Part shown: piece after piece, positions 45,407 to 54,091 of the stretch
Layout: every line of letters starts with the position of its first letter
Numbering within the stretch: the stretch's first letter is position 1
NCBI GenBank assembly: GCA_003243975.1
Contig: QHBJ01000011.1
Coordinates: 1-59,228, forward strand
Length of the DNA: 59,228 bases
Direction: 5' to 3'
Source of the DNA: Candidatus Meridianibacter frigidus
Lineage (GTDB): Bacteria > Vulcanimicrobiota > Vulcanimicrobiia > Vulcanimicrobiales > Vulcanimicrobiaceae
The notes under the pieces: model-generated
What the model was told of the DNA's origin: nothing
The model's input: the letters and a program-made list of their open reading frames with translations, nothing else
Database searches by the model: none
Made by a program: the position numbers and the translations under genes

Positions 45407-47199
45407 GGCGTACCATGTTGAGCGAGCAACTTTGTTAGACCTCGTATGACTTCGTGCGCAACGAGGTCGCGGCCATGCTGGGTAAGATGGGCATCCACCG
45501 AGCCATAGATTGCCTTATGGCTCGGCGACCGAATGTCCGTGGTAAAAGACGGCCAAAGACTGATGTAGTCGATGCCGGAGTCGCCAAGAATCGCACGCAC
45601 AGATTGATCCCAATCAATCGGCGTCAGCGCTGCCTGCGGTACTTTGATCCATGTCGCTTCCGAAGGCCCAAGATCGAAGTGAGTGGGAACGTCAACTACG
45701 AGCAGCGGAATGCGCGCCTTCTCAAATGCTGCGCGTAAGTGCAAAAACAGGCGCGTAGCCGGTGCCGCGAACGCTCCCGGCGTATTGCCCAACGCCGAGC
45801 CAAACGTTCCAGAGTTCACCGAAAACACCACCGCGTGGTAGCAGCGCATCTCTGTGAGTAGCTCCAAGTATGACGTTACGGCATCAAGTTCCGCCGCAAA
45901 GAATTGGACCGGTGTCACGACATATCGCCGGCTTCCGGCGCCGGCATTCATCGCAGCTTCAAGTTGACCGGGAATCGATCCGGCCCAGTCGGTGTCCCAC
46001 CAGATGATCGAGTTGCCCACATACGCGATTTGAAAGCTCCGCGAATTTGGGCTGCAGTTCATATCCTGGCTAGTCGCAAGAATCGCACCCCGCAAGTCCA
46101 ACCCGCTAATCTTGCGGATACGTTTGTTGCCGCTGTCCGCAACGACGACCGCACCATGGTCGTAGAGGACGCCGAGCGGCGCATCGAAGAGCGATTGCGA
46201 AGCGCCGCCATCGGCAAAGCCGCCCGAGGACTCGGGCGCAACATCAGTCGCCTGACCACCGAGTAGCCGCGAGTACGTATAGGGCGCGGCATCATCGAGG
46301 AGCCGCACCGTGTGGGTGCGCGAATCGCTATACACGACAGCGTGTTCGTTAATGGCAGCCAGCGAGATTGGATATCCAATGGGAATATCGCCCTGCGTTC
46401 CTCGAACGGCGTCTTCGTCAGATCCCTGTGTTAGCGGAGACGATCCCGTTTGAACGACGATCGGCGCCGTGATTCGCTTCGATTTTCCATCCGGAAAATG
46501 GATGAGCAGGCCGCGCGCATCCGCCACGAAGATGGTTTTCCCGCGTTTCGATTCATAAACCGCGACGGCGAGGGGGCGTTCTGTTGCAAGCGGCACCGTC
46601 GAGACGGTACCCGCCGCATCGATTTCTCGTAGCCCGCCCTCCAAGTCCGCAATGAAGATGTTGCCTTCTCGATCGGCGGCCATGCCTATTGGATGCGAGA
46701 ACAACGCCGCAGTGCGGAGCCCGTCTTGCATGCCGGCTTTGAACGGCGTGCCGGCATACGTTGAAACCATTCCATCTGACCCGATGCGCCGAATGACCGA
46801 CGTGTAGGTGTCGGCCACAAATATTCCGCCCTTCGTCACCGCCAAACCGCTCGGCGCGTTGAACTGGGCTTGAACTGCTGGTCCATCGCGGTATCCACCC
46901 GGCACCCAGAGCCCCGAGCCAGCGACCTCGCCCGAACCGGCCAGCGTTCGCACAATGCCATCTTTGGAGATGACGCGGATGCGCTGCGCCCCGGTATCGG
47001 CTACATAGATGTTTCCGCTTTCATCCTGCGCTAAGGCGGTTGGAAACAAGAATTGTGCGCTGGCCAACGGCCCATCTTTGAATCCCGCAACACCGGAGCC
47101 AGCAAACGTCGCGACCCGCAGATTTTCCTGCGCCAGCGCACACGCCGGAATAACCGCAAATCCAGCAAGAAAGAGCAAGGAAACGGATAGGCGTTTCAT
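45403..47199 (-). CDS. Exported NHL beta-propeller/SGNH-like fusion protein, paralogue E
   Basis: A protein of 598 residues from ATG 47199. The signal peptide ends near CALAQE. NHL-type repeats include ALAQDESGNIYVADTGAQRI and SGLAVTKGGIFVADTYTSV. The SGNH-like part has YVGNSIIWWDTDW with Ser397, Asn in FSVNSG, VPTHFDL, and VDAHL with Asp569 and His571. The last block is the most diverged of the five. It is the first gene of a leftward pair with the GH20 lipoprotein and is divergent from the histidine kinase at 47360. Confidence 0.8.
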   Translation of the reverse strand: MKRLSVSLLFLAGFAVIPACALAQENLRVATFAGSGVAGFKDGPLASAQFLFPTALAQDESGNIYVADTGAQRIRVISKDGIVRTLAGSGEVAGSGLWVPGGYRDGPAVQAQFNAPSGLAVTKGGIFVADTYTSVIRRIGSDGMVSTYAGTPFKAGMQDGLRTAALFSHPIGMAADREGNIFIADLEGGLREIDAAGTVSTVPLATERPLAVAVYESKRGKTIFVADARGLLIHFPDGKSKRITAPIVVQTGSSPLTQGSDEDAVRGTQGDIPIGYPISLAAINEHAVVYSDSRTHTVRLLDDAAPYTYSRLLGGQATDVAPESSGGFADGGASQSLFDAPLGVLYDHGAVVVADSGNKRIRKISGLDLRGAILATSQDMNCSPNSRSFQIAYVGNSIIWWDTDWAGSIPGQLEAAMNAGAGSRRYVVTPVQFFAAELDAVTSYLELLTEMRCYHAVVFSVNSGTFGSALGNTPGAFAAPATRLFLHLRAAFEKARIPLLVVDVPTHFDLGPSEATWIKVPQAALTPIDWDQSVRAILGDSGIDYISLWPSFTTDIRSPSHKAIYGSVDAHLTQHGRDLVAHEVIRGLTKLLAQHGTP

Positions 47200-47359
47200 C
47201 GCTTCTTTCTACCGCTCCGATGCCGGGCACGCCTTCGAGCGACGCCCGAAACATCCATCGATCCGCTGTAGGCCCCACAAATTCCGAGATAATGCCGGCC
47301 CTGGTGATTCGCGCCCGCAGCCGCGAGGCGGTCTTTTTTTCTCCGCAGCTAAGAGAATA
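47200..47359. promoter_or_regulatory. Divergent intergenic region between NHL-SGNH and histidine kinase genes
   Basis: 160 bases separate the two divergent starts, so both promoters should be here. A T7 run lies at about 47334-47340. No perfectly spaced promoter boxes or clear operator repeats were found by eye. Confidence 0.3.
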
Positions 47360-48379
47360 GTGGTGGCCCCAGCGCTGCGCCGCCGCGCTCTGCAACTAAT
47401 TTGCTTCCTCACGTTAATCGCCGCGTGGACGCTGGATATGTTTTCGCCTCAGCTCTTTGTTGTCGCCATTCTGCTGAGCGTACCGATCGCCCTGAGCAGT
47501 TTGACCCTCAACCAGCGCTTTACGTTTCAATTGATCGTTGTGGCGCTGATTGCGAATGCCAGCGCGGGCTGGTTCAATGCCTACCAAGAACATTTCCGTT
47601 GGCAGCCCATTGCGGTCGGAGATCGCCTGCTGGCGGGCCTATCGATTTTACTCGTTGGTACGCTTACCATAAAGGCGCAGCAGGCCGCGCAACGCTCCGG
47701 CGAGTTGGCGGAGCGGCATGCTCGCTCCGAAGTCATGCGCGATCTTATCTATGCGCTCTCGCACGATCTGCGCACGCCACTGGCGGCGGCGGGCATGACC
47801 ATGCGACAAGCGCTCAACGGGTCGTACGGGCGCTTGCCACCGCAGTATCGGGATATTTTGGGGCGACAAATTGCCGCCAACGAAGAGCTGAACCGCCTGG
47901 CCGAAACGTTGCTGCTCGTGGCCAGATACGAATCCGGAGACCAGTCGGAGCGGCGCGAAACGGTCAACCTGAATAGCGTCGCACGTAGCGTCATCGAAGA
48001 GTTGCGCCCACTCTGGGAGTTCAAAGAAATCCGCGCTGCGTTCGAATCGGACCTTGAACAAATCTATATTTCTGGCGATGAAACCGAGATCAAACGGGCA
48101 ATAACCAACTTGGTTGCAAATGCGGTAGCATGGACGCCGGCAGGCGGCACAATTGTGCTACGCGTCGACCGCTCTTCAAAGAACGTTGCACTTTCCGTGG
48201 AGGACAACGGCTACGGGGTCCCGCCGGCCGCGCGCGCGAGTCTGTTCGAGCGCTTCGTCGGGCATTCGCGACAAGGCGGCGGCTCCCGAAGCGGTCTGCA
48301 GCGTGAATCGACCTTCGGAGACCGCCGTCGCAAAGAAACTCGTTGGCGTTGCGATCGACCGGGAAATGCTAACCGGTGA
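47360..48379 (+). CDS. Sensor histidine kinase with degenerate C-terminus
   Basis: A protein of 339 residues from GTG 47360 or the adjacent GTG 47363. Three or four N-terminal helices (about 10-105) form a membrane sensor without a large external domain. ALSHDLRTPL has the phospho-accepting His135; NLVANAVAWTPAGG is the N box, DNGYGVP the G1 box, and LFERF the F box. The G2 region reads GGGSRSGLQR where GxGLGL is expected, and the following sequence is Arg-rich and unlike a kinase end, so a frameshift or decay near 48290 is likely. No response regulator is nearby. Confidence 0.72.
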   Translation: MVAPALRRRALQLICFLTLIAAWTLDMFSPQLFVVAILLSVPIALSSLTLNQRFTFQLIVVALIANASAGWFNAYQEHFRWQPIAVGDRLLAGLSILLVGTLTIKAQQAAQRSGELAERHARSEVMRDLIYALSHDLRTPLAAAGMTMRQALNGSYGRLPPQYRDILGRQIAANEELNRLAETLLLVARYESGDQSERRETVNLNSVARSVIEELRPLWEFKEIRAAFESDLEQIYISGDETEIKRAITNLVANAVAWTPAGGTIVLRVDRSSKNVALSVEDNGYGVPPAARASLFERFVGHSRQGGGSRSGLQRESTFGDRRRKETRWRCDRPGNANR

Positions 48380-48468
48380 AGGCGTCGACCTGAATCAATT
48401 TGCTTTGAACGAAAGTCGTGCGTGAGCAACACGGTTCGCACAGAATATGCGCATCACCTGAGGCCTGT

Positions 48469-48900
48469 TCATTTTCGGCCGCAAAGATTCTCGCGTTCAA
48501 TGTAACCCTTGATCTGAAGTAAGAGCGCGTTCATGGTTCGGTTCGCGAACCTTTCGCCGATTACACGATCGAAGAGCTCGCCAAACCAGCACCCAGGCGG
48601 TTTATACGATCCTTCCAGTACCAGCGTCGAGCTGGCGCCGCGCGGCCGTACCGTTAAGGTGGCGCCAAAACGTGGAAATGCCCGCCAGCGTGGACGCCAC
48701 GCAAATGTAAGTCCCGCATGGCGGCGCACGAGGCGCGTCCTATCGTCAAGCAAGCTGTACCGCACTTCAACTTGTGCCGACGTAGGACGGATCGCCTGGA
48801 CTCTAAAGTCGGAGGCCTGCTCACGAAAAAATGAAGCAGCGGAGTCGAGAACATGTTCGTGCGGAGCATCGACCTCCACGGATCGCACGATCTGTGTCAT
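48469..48900 (-). CDS. SRPBCC/polyketide-cyclase-like protein
   Basis: A protein of 143 residues from ATG 48900, with AGGCGGCAAG ahead of it; a longer frame from 49017 has no better start. The opening IVRSVEVDAPHEHVLDSAASFF is typical of SRPBCC (START-like) domains: a strand, then the helix that caps a hydrophobic cavity. The end, GERFANRTMNALLLQIKGYIE, matches the long C-terminal helix. Such proteins bind small hydrophobic ligands or act as cyclases; the ligand is unknown. It stands alone, convergent with the kinase. Confidence 0.7.
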   Translation of the reverse strand: MTQIVRSVEVDAPHEHVLDSAASFFREQASDFRVQAIRPTSAQVEVRYSLLDDRTRLVRRHAGLTFAWRPRWRAFPRFGATLTVRPRGASSTLVLEGSYKPPGCWFGELFDRVIGERFANRTMNALLLQIKGYIERENLCGRK

Positions 48901-49066
48901 CTTGCCGCCTAGTGTATGTAAATTTTGTGAACGCGCGGCGAAAAACATCGGCATTGGACGGTACCAACTTCTAATCGCATTCCACGGTTCTACGCGAAAC
49001 AAGTCTGTCGTTACCATCGCCGCGCAGCCCGTATCTGCCCATCACTTTAGCCGCTGGTCGGGCCCA

Positions 49067-50740
49067 CTAGATATACGGCAAGAGGTCAAAGTATTCTTGG
49101 TCTTCGTTCACTCCGCCGTGTCCTTGACCGAGGAGTTTCTCCGATTCGACAAAGCGAATCTCACGAATCCATTTCACCATTTTGAAGCCGAGTTGATTTT
49201 CGACACGCAAGCGGAGCGGCGCGCCATGCGCGAGTGGAAGCGCGGCGTCGTTCATCTCGTAGGCGAGGAGGCACTCGGGCTTCATGACATCTTCGATCCG
49301 CTGCGTATCATAATACACGCCGCCGAACGTTCCCTCACCGTATGAAATGAATTCGACGACCCGCGCGCTCGGCCACGGCTTTACGAGCGCGATGAGACGC
49401 TGCATGGAAATGCCTCCCCACTGCGCGATCCCGCTCCATCCTTGAATGCAGTGATGCAACGATACGTGCTGATCGTGTGCCAGCGACCGAATCTCGGCGA
49501 GGCTTAAATCAATGGGGGTTCCGACGCAACCGCTCACTCGCAAGCGGTACGCGCGGAAATCGTCCGCGACGAGGCGTTTCCATTCGTCGGAAACAGGCAT
49601 CTTGCCGTTCGCCCAAAAGTATGGCGACACGTCGTCTCGCGTGTAGCGTTCCGCCGGATCAAAGCGGGCAGACGAACGCATCCAACGCTCGAGGGGAAAA
49701 ATGAGGAGCCGGTGCAAGCGCTGGATGAAGCGCGGGTATTTCCACGCCACCACGTAGGCGATGATCCAAGAAACGAACACGATAACGAGACCGGCGCAGC
49801 CGAGGATCAAGCCGAGCGAACGCGTGTCATCGGTTCCCAAGACGATGTGATTGAAATTGCGCAGCGCCCCGGTAGAAAACACGAGGCTGACGTGCACGAT
49901 GGTGAAGGCAAAATATCCGCAGAGCAGGAGAAAGTGAATTGAACGCGCGCCCTGCCGGCCGCCGAATATGCGCGGATACCATGGAAAGGCGTTATCGATT
50001 GCGGGCGACATCGCGATTCCCGTTAAGACGGAGGCTGGTGCCATGATAAAGACGACGCCGAAATACGAGAGCTGCTGCAGTGCGTTGTACGCGTAAAAGC
50101 CGTTCGGCTCGGTCGGAAAGTGCAGGGTGGCATATTGCACAAACGTTTGCCACGCGTACGGAATGATCGCCCACGATGTCGGAACCAGGCGCGGCCATTG
50201 TCCGCTGACGAAGAGCATCGCGACGTAGATGATGCCGACAAGAATAAATCCATAGTCAGTAACGAAATGCCAAGAGCGTCCCATACCGGGAGTATGCCGG
50301 TAGCCGGGCAGCGCGATGAGCGGCGAGATGTATCGCGCGTCGTCCTTTGCTGTCCACATGCGGTCCTTCGGAACGTCGATGGGCGTAAAACGCAACCAGT
50401 CCGACCCCGGCGTGCAGTTGTTGTTCCAATAGAGCCTGGGGTGGTCCATCAAAATCGATATGCCGCTGCGCATTATCAGAAAAAGGAAAAACAGATTTGC
50501 AAAGTGCGTCCAGCGGATCCATACTGGGAAGCCGCGCCCCACACCGTTCGGACCGCTCGCGGTGATGCCGGCGACCGGCGCGGAGTGACTTCCGAACAAG
50601 AATACTTGCAGCCAGGCTAACGCGATTGGCACCGCAACGAAGATCAGGATCCAAATGATGTATCGGCGCCGCAGAATGGCGACCAGGCGGCGATCCTCCG
50701 GCACGTGAACTTTTCGATGCGCTTCGTCAAAAACAAACAT
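49067..50740 (-). CDS. Cytochrome b/molybdopterin sulfite-oxidase-like fusion protein
   Basis: A protein of 557 residues. Residues 25-360 contain about six helices with His residues suited to haem b (for example WTHFANLFFLF, SIHFLLLCGYFAF and HVSLVF), as in Ni/Fe-hydrogenase or formate dehydrogenase type cytochrome b. Residues about 380-545 form an oxidoreductase molybdopterin-binding domain like MsrP/YedY: VSLHHCIQGWSGIAQWGG holds the Mo-coordinating Cys, and LRLRVENQLGFKMVKWI is the end motif. MsrP and its haem partner MsrQ are normally separate proteins. There is no signal peptide before the catalytic domain; its side of the membrane depends on helix count. Substrate unknown. Confidence 0.82.
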   Translation of the reverse strand: MFVFDEAHRKVHVPEDRRLVAILRRRYIIWILIFVAVPIALAWLQVFLFGSHSAPVAGITASGPNGVGRGFPVWIRWTHFANLFFLFLIMRSGISILMDHPRLYWNNNCTPGSDWLRFTPIDVPKDRMWTAKDDARYISPLIALPGYRHTPGMGRSWHFVTDYGFILVGIIYVAMLFVSGQWPRLVPTSWAIIPYAWQTFVQYATLHFPTEPNGFYAYNALQQLSYFGVVFIMAPASVLTGIAMSPAIDNAFPWYPRIFGGRQGARSIHFLLLCGYFAFTIVHVSLVFSTGALRNFNHIVLGTDDTRSLGLILGCAGLVIVFVSWIIAYVVAWKYPRFIQRLHRLLIFPLERWMRSSARFDPAERYTRDDVSPYFWANGKMPVSDEWKRLVADDFRAYRLRVSGCVGTPIDLSLAEIRSLAHDQHVSLHHCIQGWSGIAQWGGISMQRLIALVKPWPSARVVEFISYGEGTFGGVYYDTQRIEDVMKPECLLAYEMNDAALPLAHGAPLRLRVENQLGFKMVKWIREIRFVESEKLLGQGHGGVNEDQEYFDLLPYI

Positions 50741-50941
50741 GCGTGGTTCACTCGCCCTTCTCTCGCGCTACAAAGCCGACTCATGTCTTCTCAGCAGGCA
50801 GGTTGCATTCCGGCACGCAGGTCGTCTATTTCTGTGTCTGTTACCCGCGAAGGGTCCGCGACGAACTAAACCGAACAGGGCCGGTCCCAGAATGGAAGAA
50901 AGCGTACGTGCTTGCAACGTGCCTATGGGTATAACTTTCGC
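50741..50941. other. Divergent intergenic region
   Basis: 200 bases between divergent genes. A short plus-strand frame (50743-50934) has no ribosome site or recognisable domain. GGGTATAACT at about 50926-50935 could be a -10 box, but no -35 is properly spaced. Confidence 0.3.
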
Positions 50942-51580
50942 ATGAAGTCTGAAGAAGTCGATCTCGGAGGCACCGGGGTTCATCTGGCCGTTCCATCTGG
51001 CGCTGGGAGGCATCAGGCGATTATAGTTATTGGTGCGCCGCCCTCAGCGGCAACCCAGTTAACTCAGGTCGCAGATCAGCTTTCAAGTGTGGGCCATATC
51101 GCGCTCGCTTTCCCAATGCTCGAGGACGAGTTTGATGGAGCGGAGCTGAGGCATAAAATCGCAGCGGCGATCACGCTTCTTAACGATCGACCGGACGTGC
51201 GCCATGGAAACATCGCGCTGTGGTCGTTCGGCGCACGCTGCGGTGCGATTGCGTCAACCGTCCCGGGCGTTTCCGCTGCCATTATACTACACTTGGACGC
51301 GGACACGGGACCGACTGGCGATTGGCTGCCGGCCGCCCCGTTTGATCCGCATGACGTTCAGTGCCCGGTCTTGCTTATTTTCGCGACATCGCGTGCTGAT
51401 GCTGATGACGTCATTCAGCGGATCCGAAACAATCTCGAAAGCGCGGGTAAAGTAGTGGAAGTGGAACGCTATGATGCGCCAGCGTCGCAAGCGGACGTCA
51501 GTTTGCAGTCGTTCCCCGCTCGTGTAGTTGCCGACCGCTGGGACCACGTTCAAGCCTTTTTGAGCCGCCATCCCAGCTGA
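50942..51580 (+). CDS. Dienelactone-hydrolase-like alpha/beta hydrolase
   Basis: A protein of 212 residues from ATG 50942. The fold is alpha/beta hydrolase: AIIVIGAPPSAATQ (oxyanion region), ALAFPMLEDEFDG, the nucleophile elbow IALWSFGARCGA with Ser95 where dienelactone hydrolases have Cys, VLLIFATSRADADD near the acid, and DRWDHVQAFL with the likely catalytic His. No signal peptide. The substrate is not known. The frame extends upstream to 50912, but ATG 50942 gives the normal start. Confidence 0.72.
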   Translation: MKSEEVDLGGTGVHLAVPSGAGRHQAIIVIGAPPSAATQLTQVADQLSSVGHIALAFPMLEDEFDGAELRHKIAAAITLLNDRPDVRHGNIALWSFGARCGAIASTVPGVSAAIILHLDADTGPTGDWLPAAPFDPHDVQCPVLLIFATSRADADDVIQRIRNNLESAGKVVEVERYDAPASQADVSLQSFPARVVADRWDHVQAFLSRHPS

Positions 51581-51777
51581 ATCAGACCATTAACCTGCTG
51601 TTGCCGCCAAGCCGTGATACAACTTGATCGAGCTTGGGGACTCACCGGAGGTCCATATCGTTCTCTCAACGCGAATGTTCGAAACTCTTCTAGAACGTGG
51701 CGGACCTTCTGATGACAATCGGGCACGCGGCCAACATGCTGGGGATCGATGTGGACGTTTCAGAATAATGAGCCATC

Positions 51778-52281
51778 ATGCTTAATCTGATTTGGGCTGT
51801 AGCGTCGATTGGTACGTTCTTTGTCTTTGTCATCTCCGCAGTTGTGGCATTGGGCCAGTTTCGATCCAATAGCAGGAGCAATCAGCTCGCCGGGCTACAG
51901 GCGGTATCCGCTCATTCTACCGGTACGGATTTTCAGCGATGGTTCGCCTTCGTGTTGAAAGAGTTGCCGATCAAGATGGCCGACCCGGCTTTTCGAGACG
52001 GTCTGCGCGAAAATCCAATCGACCGCGATGCCCATCCGGAAATCCAACTGGCGGACTGGTACGAAGAGGTGGGCATTCTCGCGAAGTACGGCGTTGTTCA
52101 CGAAGCGCCGCTCATCGAATTGCTACGAGGCGGCCCGGAAACGGCATGGCGCGCCCTTGGCACCACGATAGCGCTCTACCGGGAGATCTGGGGATTCTCG
52201 TATTATCGTAATTTCGAGCGGCTTGCTGAGCGCTCGCGCGCCTTCTATAGTAAGATCGATCCTGAACGCACGGCTCGTTGA
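51778..52281 (+). CDS. Small membrane-anchored protein, DUF4760-like
   Basis: A protein of 167 residues. One N-terminal helix (about 3-27) is followed by FRSNSRSNQL and a cytoplasmic helical domain with FQRWFAFVLKELP, ADWYEEVGILAKYGVV and LREIWGFSYY-like spacing, as in DUF4760 family proteins. Family function is unknown. The 197 bases before it contain no gene; a TTCTAGAA palindrome lies near 51688. Confidence 0.62.
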   Translation: MLNLIWAVASIGTFFVFVISAVVALGQFRSNSRSNQLAGLQAVSAHSTGTDFQRWFAFVLKELPIKMADPAFRDGLRENPIDRDAHPEIQLADWYEEVGILAKYGVVHEAPLIELLRGGPETAWRALGTTIALYREIWGFSYYRNFERLAERSRAFYSKIDPERTAR

Positions 52282-52397
52282 AACGGCGCATGCCCGAAGG
52301 AAAGCCGGTAAGATTGCCGCTGAGAATAGTTAGTGAACCGCTGTGTGGCCTTCGATCGTCGCCCCGTGAACAGTAAGACGTAAACGCGAGAATTGAG

Positions 52398-52613
52398 TCA
52401 ATTCGCAAGTTTCGTTAAGGCTGAGCCCTTGTGCATTGCAATATGATCAGTCTTATCACTCTTGATTTCGTATTGCGGTTCATCCTTGGTTGCGTGTCTC
52501 GTGTAGCCTTTAAATTCGATCTCCGACGTGATGACTTTGATAATCTTGCCGGTGACGCGACCGGCTTCAGAGTTCCAACTCACGTGATCGCCAACTTTGA
52601 ATCGTCGTTTCAT
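52398..52613 (-). CDS. TUDOR-like DUF2945 (hypervirulence-associated) small protein
   Basis: A protein of 71 residues. FKVGDHVSWNSEAGRVTGKI opens a small beta-barrel; GYTRHATKDEPQYEIKSDKT and the tail HKGSALTKL are diagnostic of the DUF2945/HVA1 TUDOR family. Members are small cytoplasmic proteins, common in stress gene groups. The biochemical role is unknown. It lies alone, upstream of nothing on its strand for about 90 bases. Confidence 0.82.
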   Translation of the reverse strand: MKRRFKVGDHVSWNSEAGRVTGKIIKVITSEIEFKGYTRHATKDEPQYEIKSDKTDHIAMHKGSALTKLAN

Positions 52614-52705
52614 CTTGTGAGTCTACCCCTGAAGAATTCTCTTCCTGTTCGCGACCCGCAGACGCTCCCTTGAATAAAAACCTCGGTCTTTTTGCTGAAA
52701 ACCCA

Positions 52706-53446
52706 CTAATAACCGGTATACTCTTCCACGCGCACGTCGTCTCCCTGCACTCTAATTCCAGCGAGGACGGCCTGCAATCCTTTCACCATCGCCGGTGGAC
52801 CGGTAATGTAGAAGATCGCGTTTTTCGCGGCGTCGGAATACTTTGCCAACATCTCGGCGTTAATCATCCCAGTTTCGCCTGACCAAGGCTGTGTGGAGTT
52901 TTCAATGTCCGTCATGGTGGCGATAAGCGTGTAATTCGGGTTTGTTTTCTGCAATGTTTGTAGCTCGGCCAAGAAAGGCGCATCTTCCGGTCGGCGGTTG
53001 GAATAAAACAGCAAGATTCGATGAGGAAGCTTCAAGTGCGCGGCTTCGAAAACGATGCTCCGAAACGTTGTGACGCCGACGCCTCCGGTTAGTAATACTG
53101 CGGGACGAGAAGCGTCGTCATGCAGTGTCAATTCCCCGAACGGGCCCTCGATTTTGACTGCGGTGTCCAAGGGCATCGATTTAAGCACGCGCTTAAAGGC
53201 GGTATCCCGCATACGCGTGGTGATCATAATGGTTTCTTCGTACGGAGCGCTCGAGACGGAAAACCCCCGCTTGTTACCTTCGCTATCCGTTTCGGATGGA
53301 TTCGCGAGGGTGATGTCTACGAATTGGCCCGCCGTAAACGTCCAATCCAGCGGCTTCTCAAACTCGAAAGCCATCGTGTCCTCGGCAACCTCTCGGCGAA
53401 CTTTGAGTGATGCATTGAACGTCGGCCACTTTGGTGCAGTTTCCAC
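52706..53446 (-). CDS. FNR-type FAD/NAD(P)H oxidoreductase
   Basis: A protein of 246 residues from a probable GTG 53446 without a strong ribosome site. The FAD domain has FTAGQFVDI and RGFSVSSAP (the RxxS flavin motif). The NAD(P) domain has LLTGGVGVTTFRS, LFYSNRRPEDAPF, ITGPPAMV and the end EEYTGY. There is no iron-sulfur domain, so an external electron partner is needed. Likely an electron carrier for a redox or nitric-oxide-type response; the adjacent hemerythrin gene (42 bases upstream, same strand) may be a partner. Confidence 0.85.
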   Translation of the reverse strand: METAPKWPTFNASLKVRREVAEDTMAFEFEKPLDWTFTAGQFVDITLANPSETDSEGNKRGFSVSSAPYEETIMITTRMRDTAFKRVLKSMPLDTAVKIEGPFGELTLHDDASRPAVLLTGGVGVTTFRSIVFEAAHLKLPHRILLFYSNRRPEDAPFLAELQTLQKTNPNYTLIATMTDIENSTQPWSGETGMINAEMLAKYSDAAKNAIFYITGPPAMVKGLQAVLAGIRVQGDDVRVEEYTGY

Positions 53447-53487
53447 AAAATTTTAACTTCGGTCGGTTCTACGCCGCATCCTAGTGT

Positions 53488-53958
53488 CTAAGCTGGGCCG
53501 CCGCTCATCAACTCTTCCTTCGCGCGTGCCAACTCCACGCCGAGAGCGTCAAGTTCCGTCTCACTCATGAGGTCACGAGCTTCCCTGAACATTTCGTGCT
53601 CTTCTTCATGGACGTGGTGTTTCACAAGCTCGCCCAGCACTTGCAGTTTCGCGTTGTACGTTTCGTCAGTCGCCTCTGTGCGTTCGAGCTTTTTGAGCAT
53701 CCCCTTGACGTTGGAGTGCTCTTCGTAAGCTTCTAGCACTTCCTGTTTCGCATCGTCGTCGTTACCGATTTGCGCCTTCTTTTTCAGAGCGGGGTAAAAG
53801 ATGGTTTCCTCGATCTTAGAATGCACGGTGAGGTCGCGATCGATCTGCTCGAAAAGTTTGCGGCGCTCGACATGTGCAGATTGGCTCAAACCCTTGATGT
53901 CTTCGAGAAGCTCTCCAACTTTTTTATGGTCCGCTTTTAATAAGGTTATTGCATCCAT
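53488..53958 (-). CDS. Hemerythrin HHE domain protein
   Basis: A protein of 156 residues from ATG 53958. A four-helix hemerythrin-like fold is shown by LLKADHKKV (His10), LTVHSKIEETIFYP, EAYEEHSNVKGML and HHVHEEEHEMF, which supply the di-iron ligands. Such proteins bind oxygen, nitric oxide or iron. It precedes the FNR-type reductase on the same strand and may form an operon with it. Length is normal for a single-domain member. Confidence 0.88.
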   Translation of the reverse strand: MDAITLLKADHKKVGELLEDIKGLSQSAHVERRKLFEQIDRDLTVHSKIEETIFYPALKKKAQIGNDDDAKQEVLEAYEEHSNVKGMLKKLERTEATDETYNAKLQVLGELVKHHVHEEEHEMFREARDLMSETELDALGVELARAKEELMSGGPA

Positions 53959-54091
53959 GGGTAGATCTCTCTTTCGTGTAGCGCTGGAGCTTTACCCGCT
54001 ACCACGCACGTTGAAGCGCGTCTGGATGGACCGCAGCCATGATGGCTTTGCGAGACGGTAATACCGCCGGCAGGACACGAACCGAACAAAA

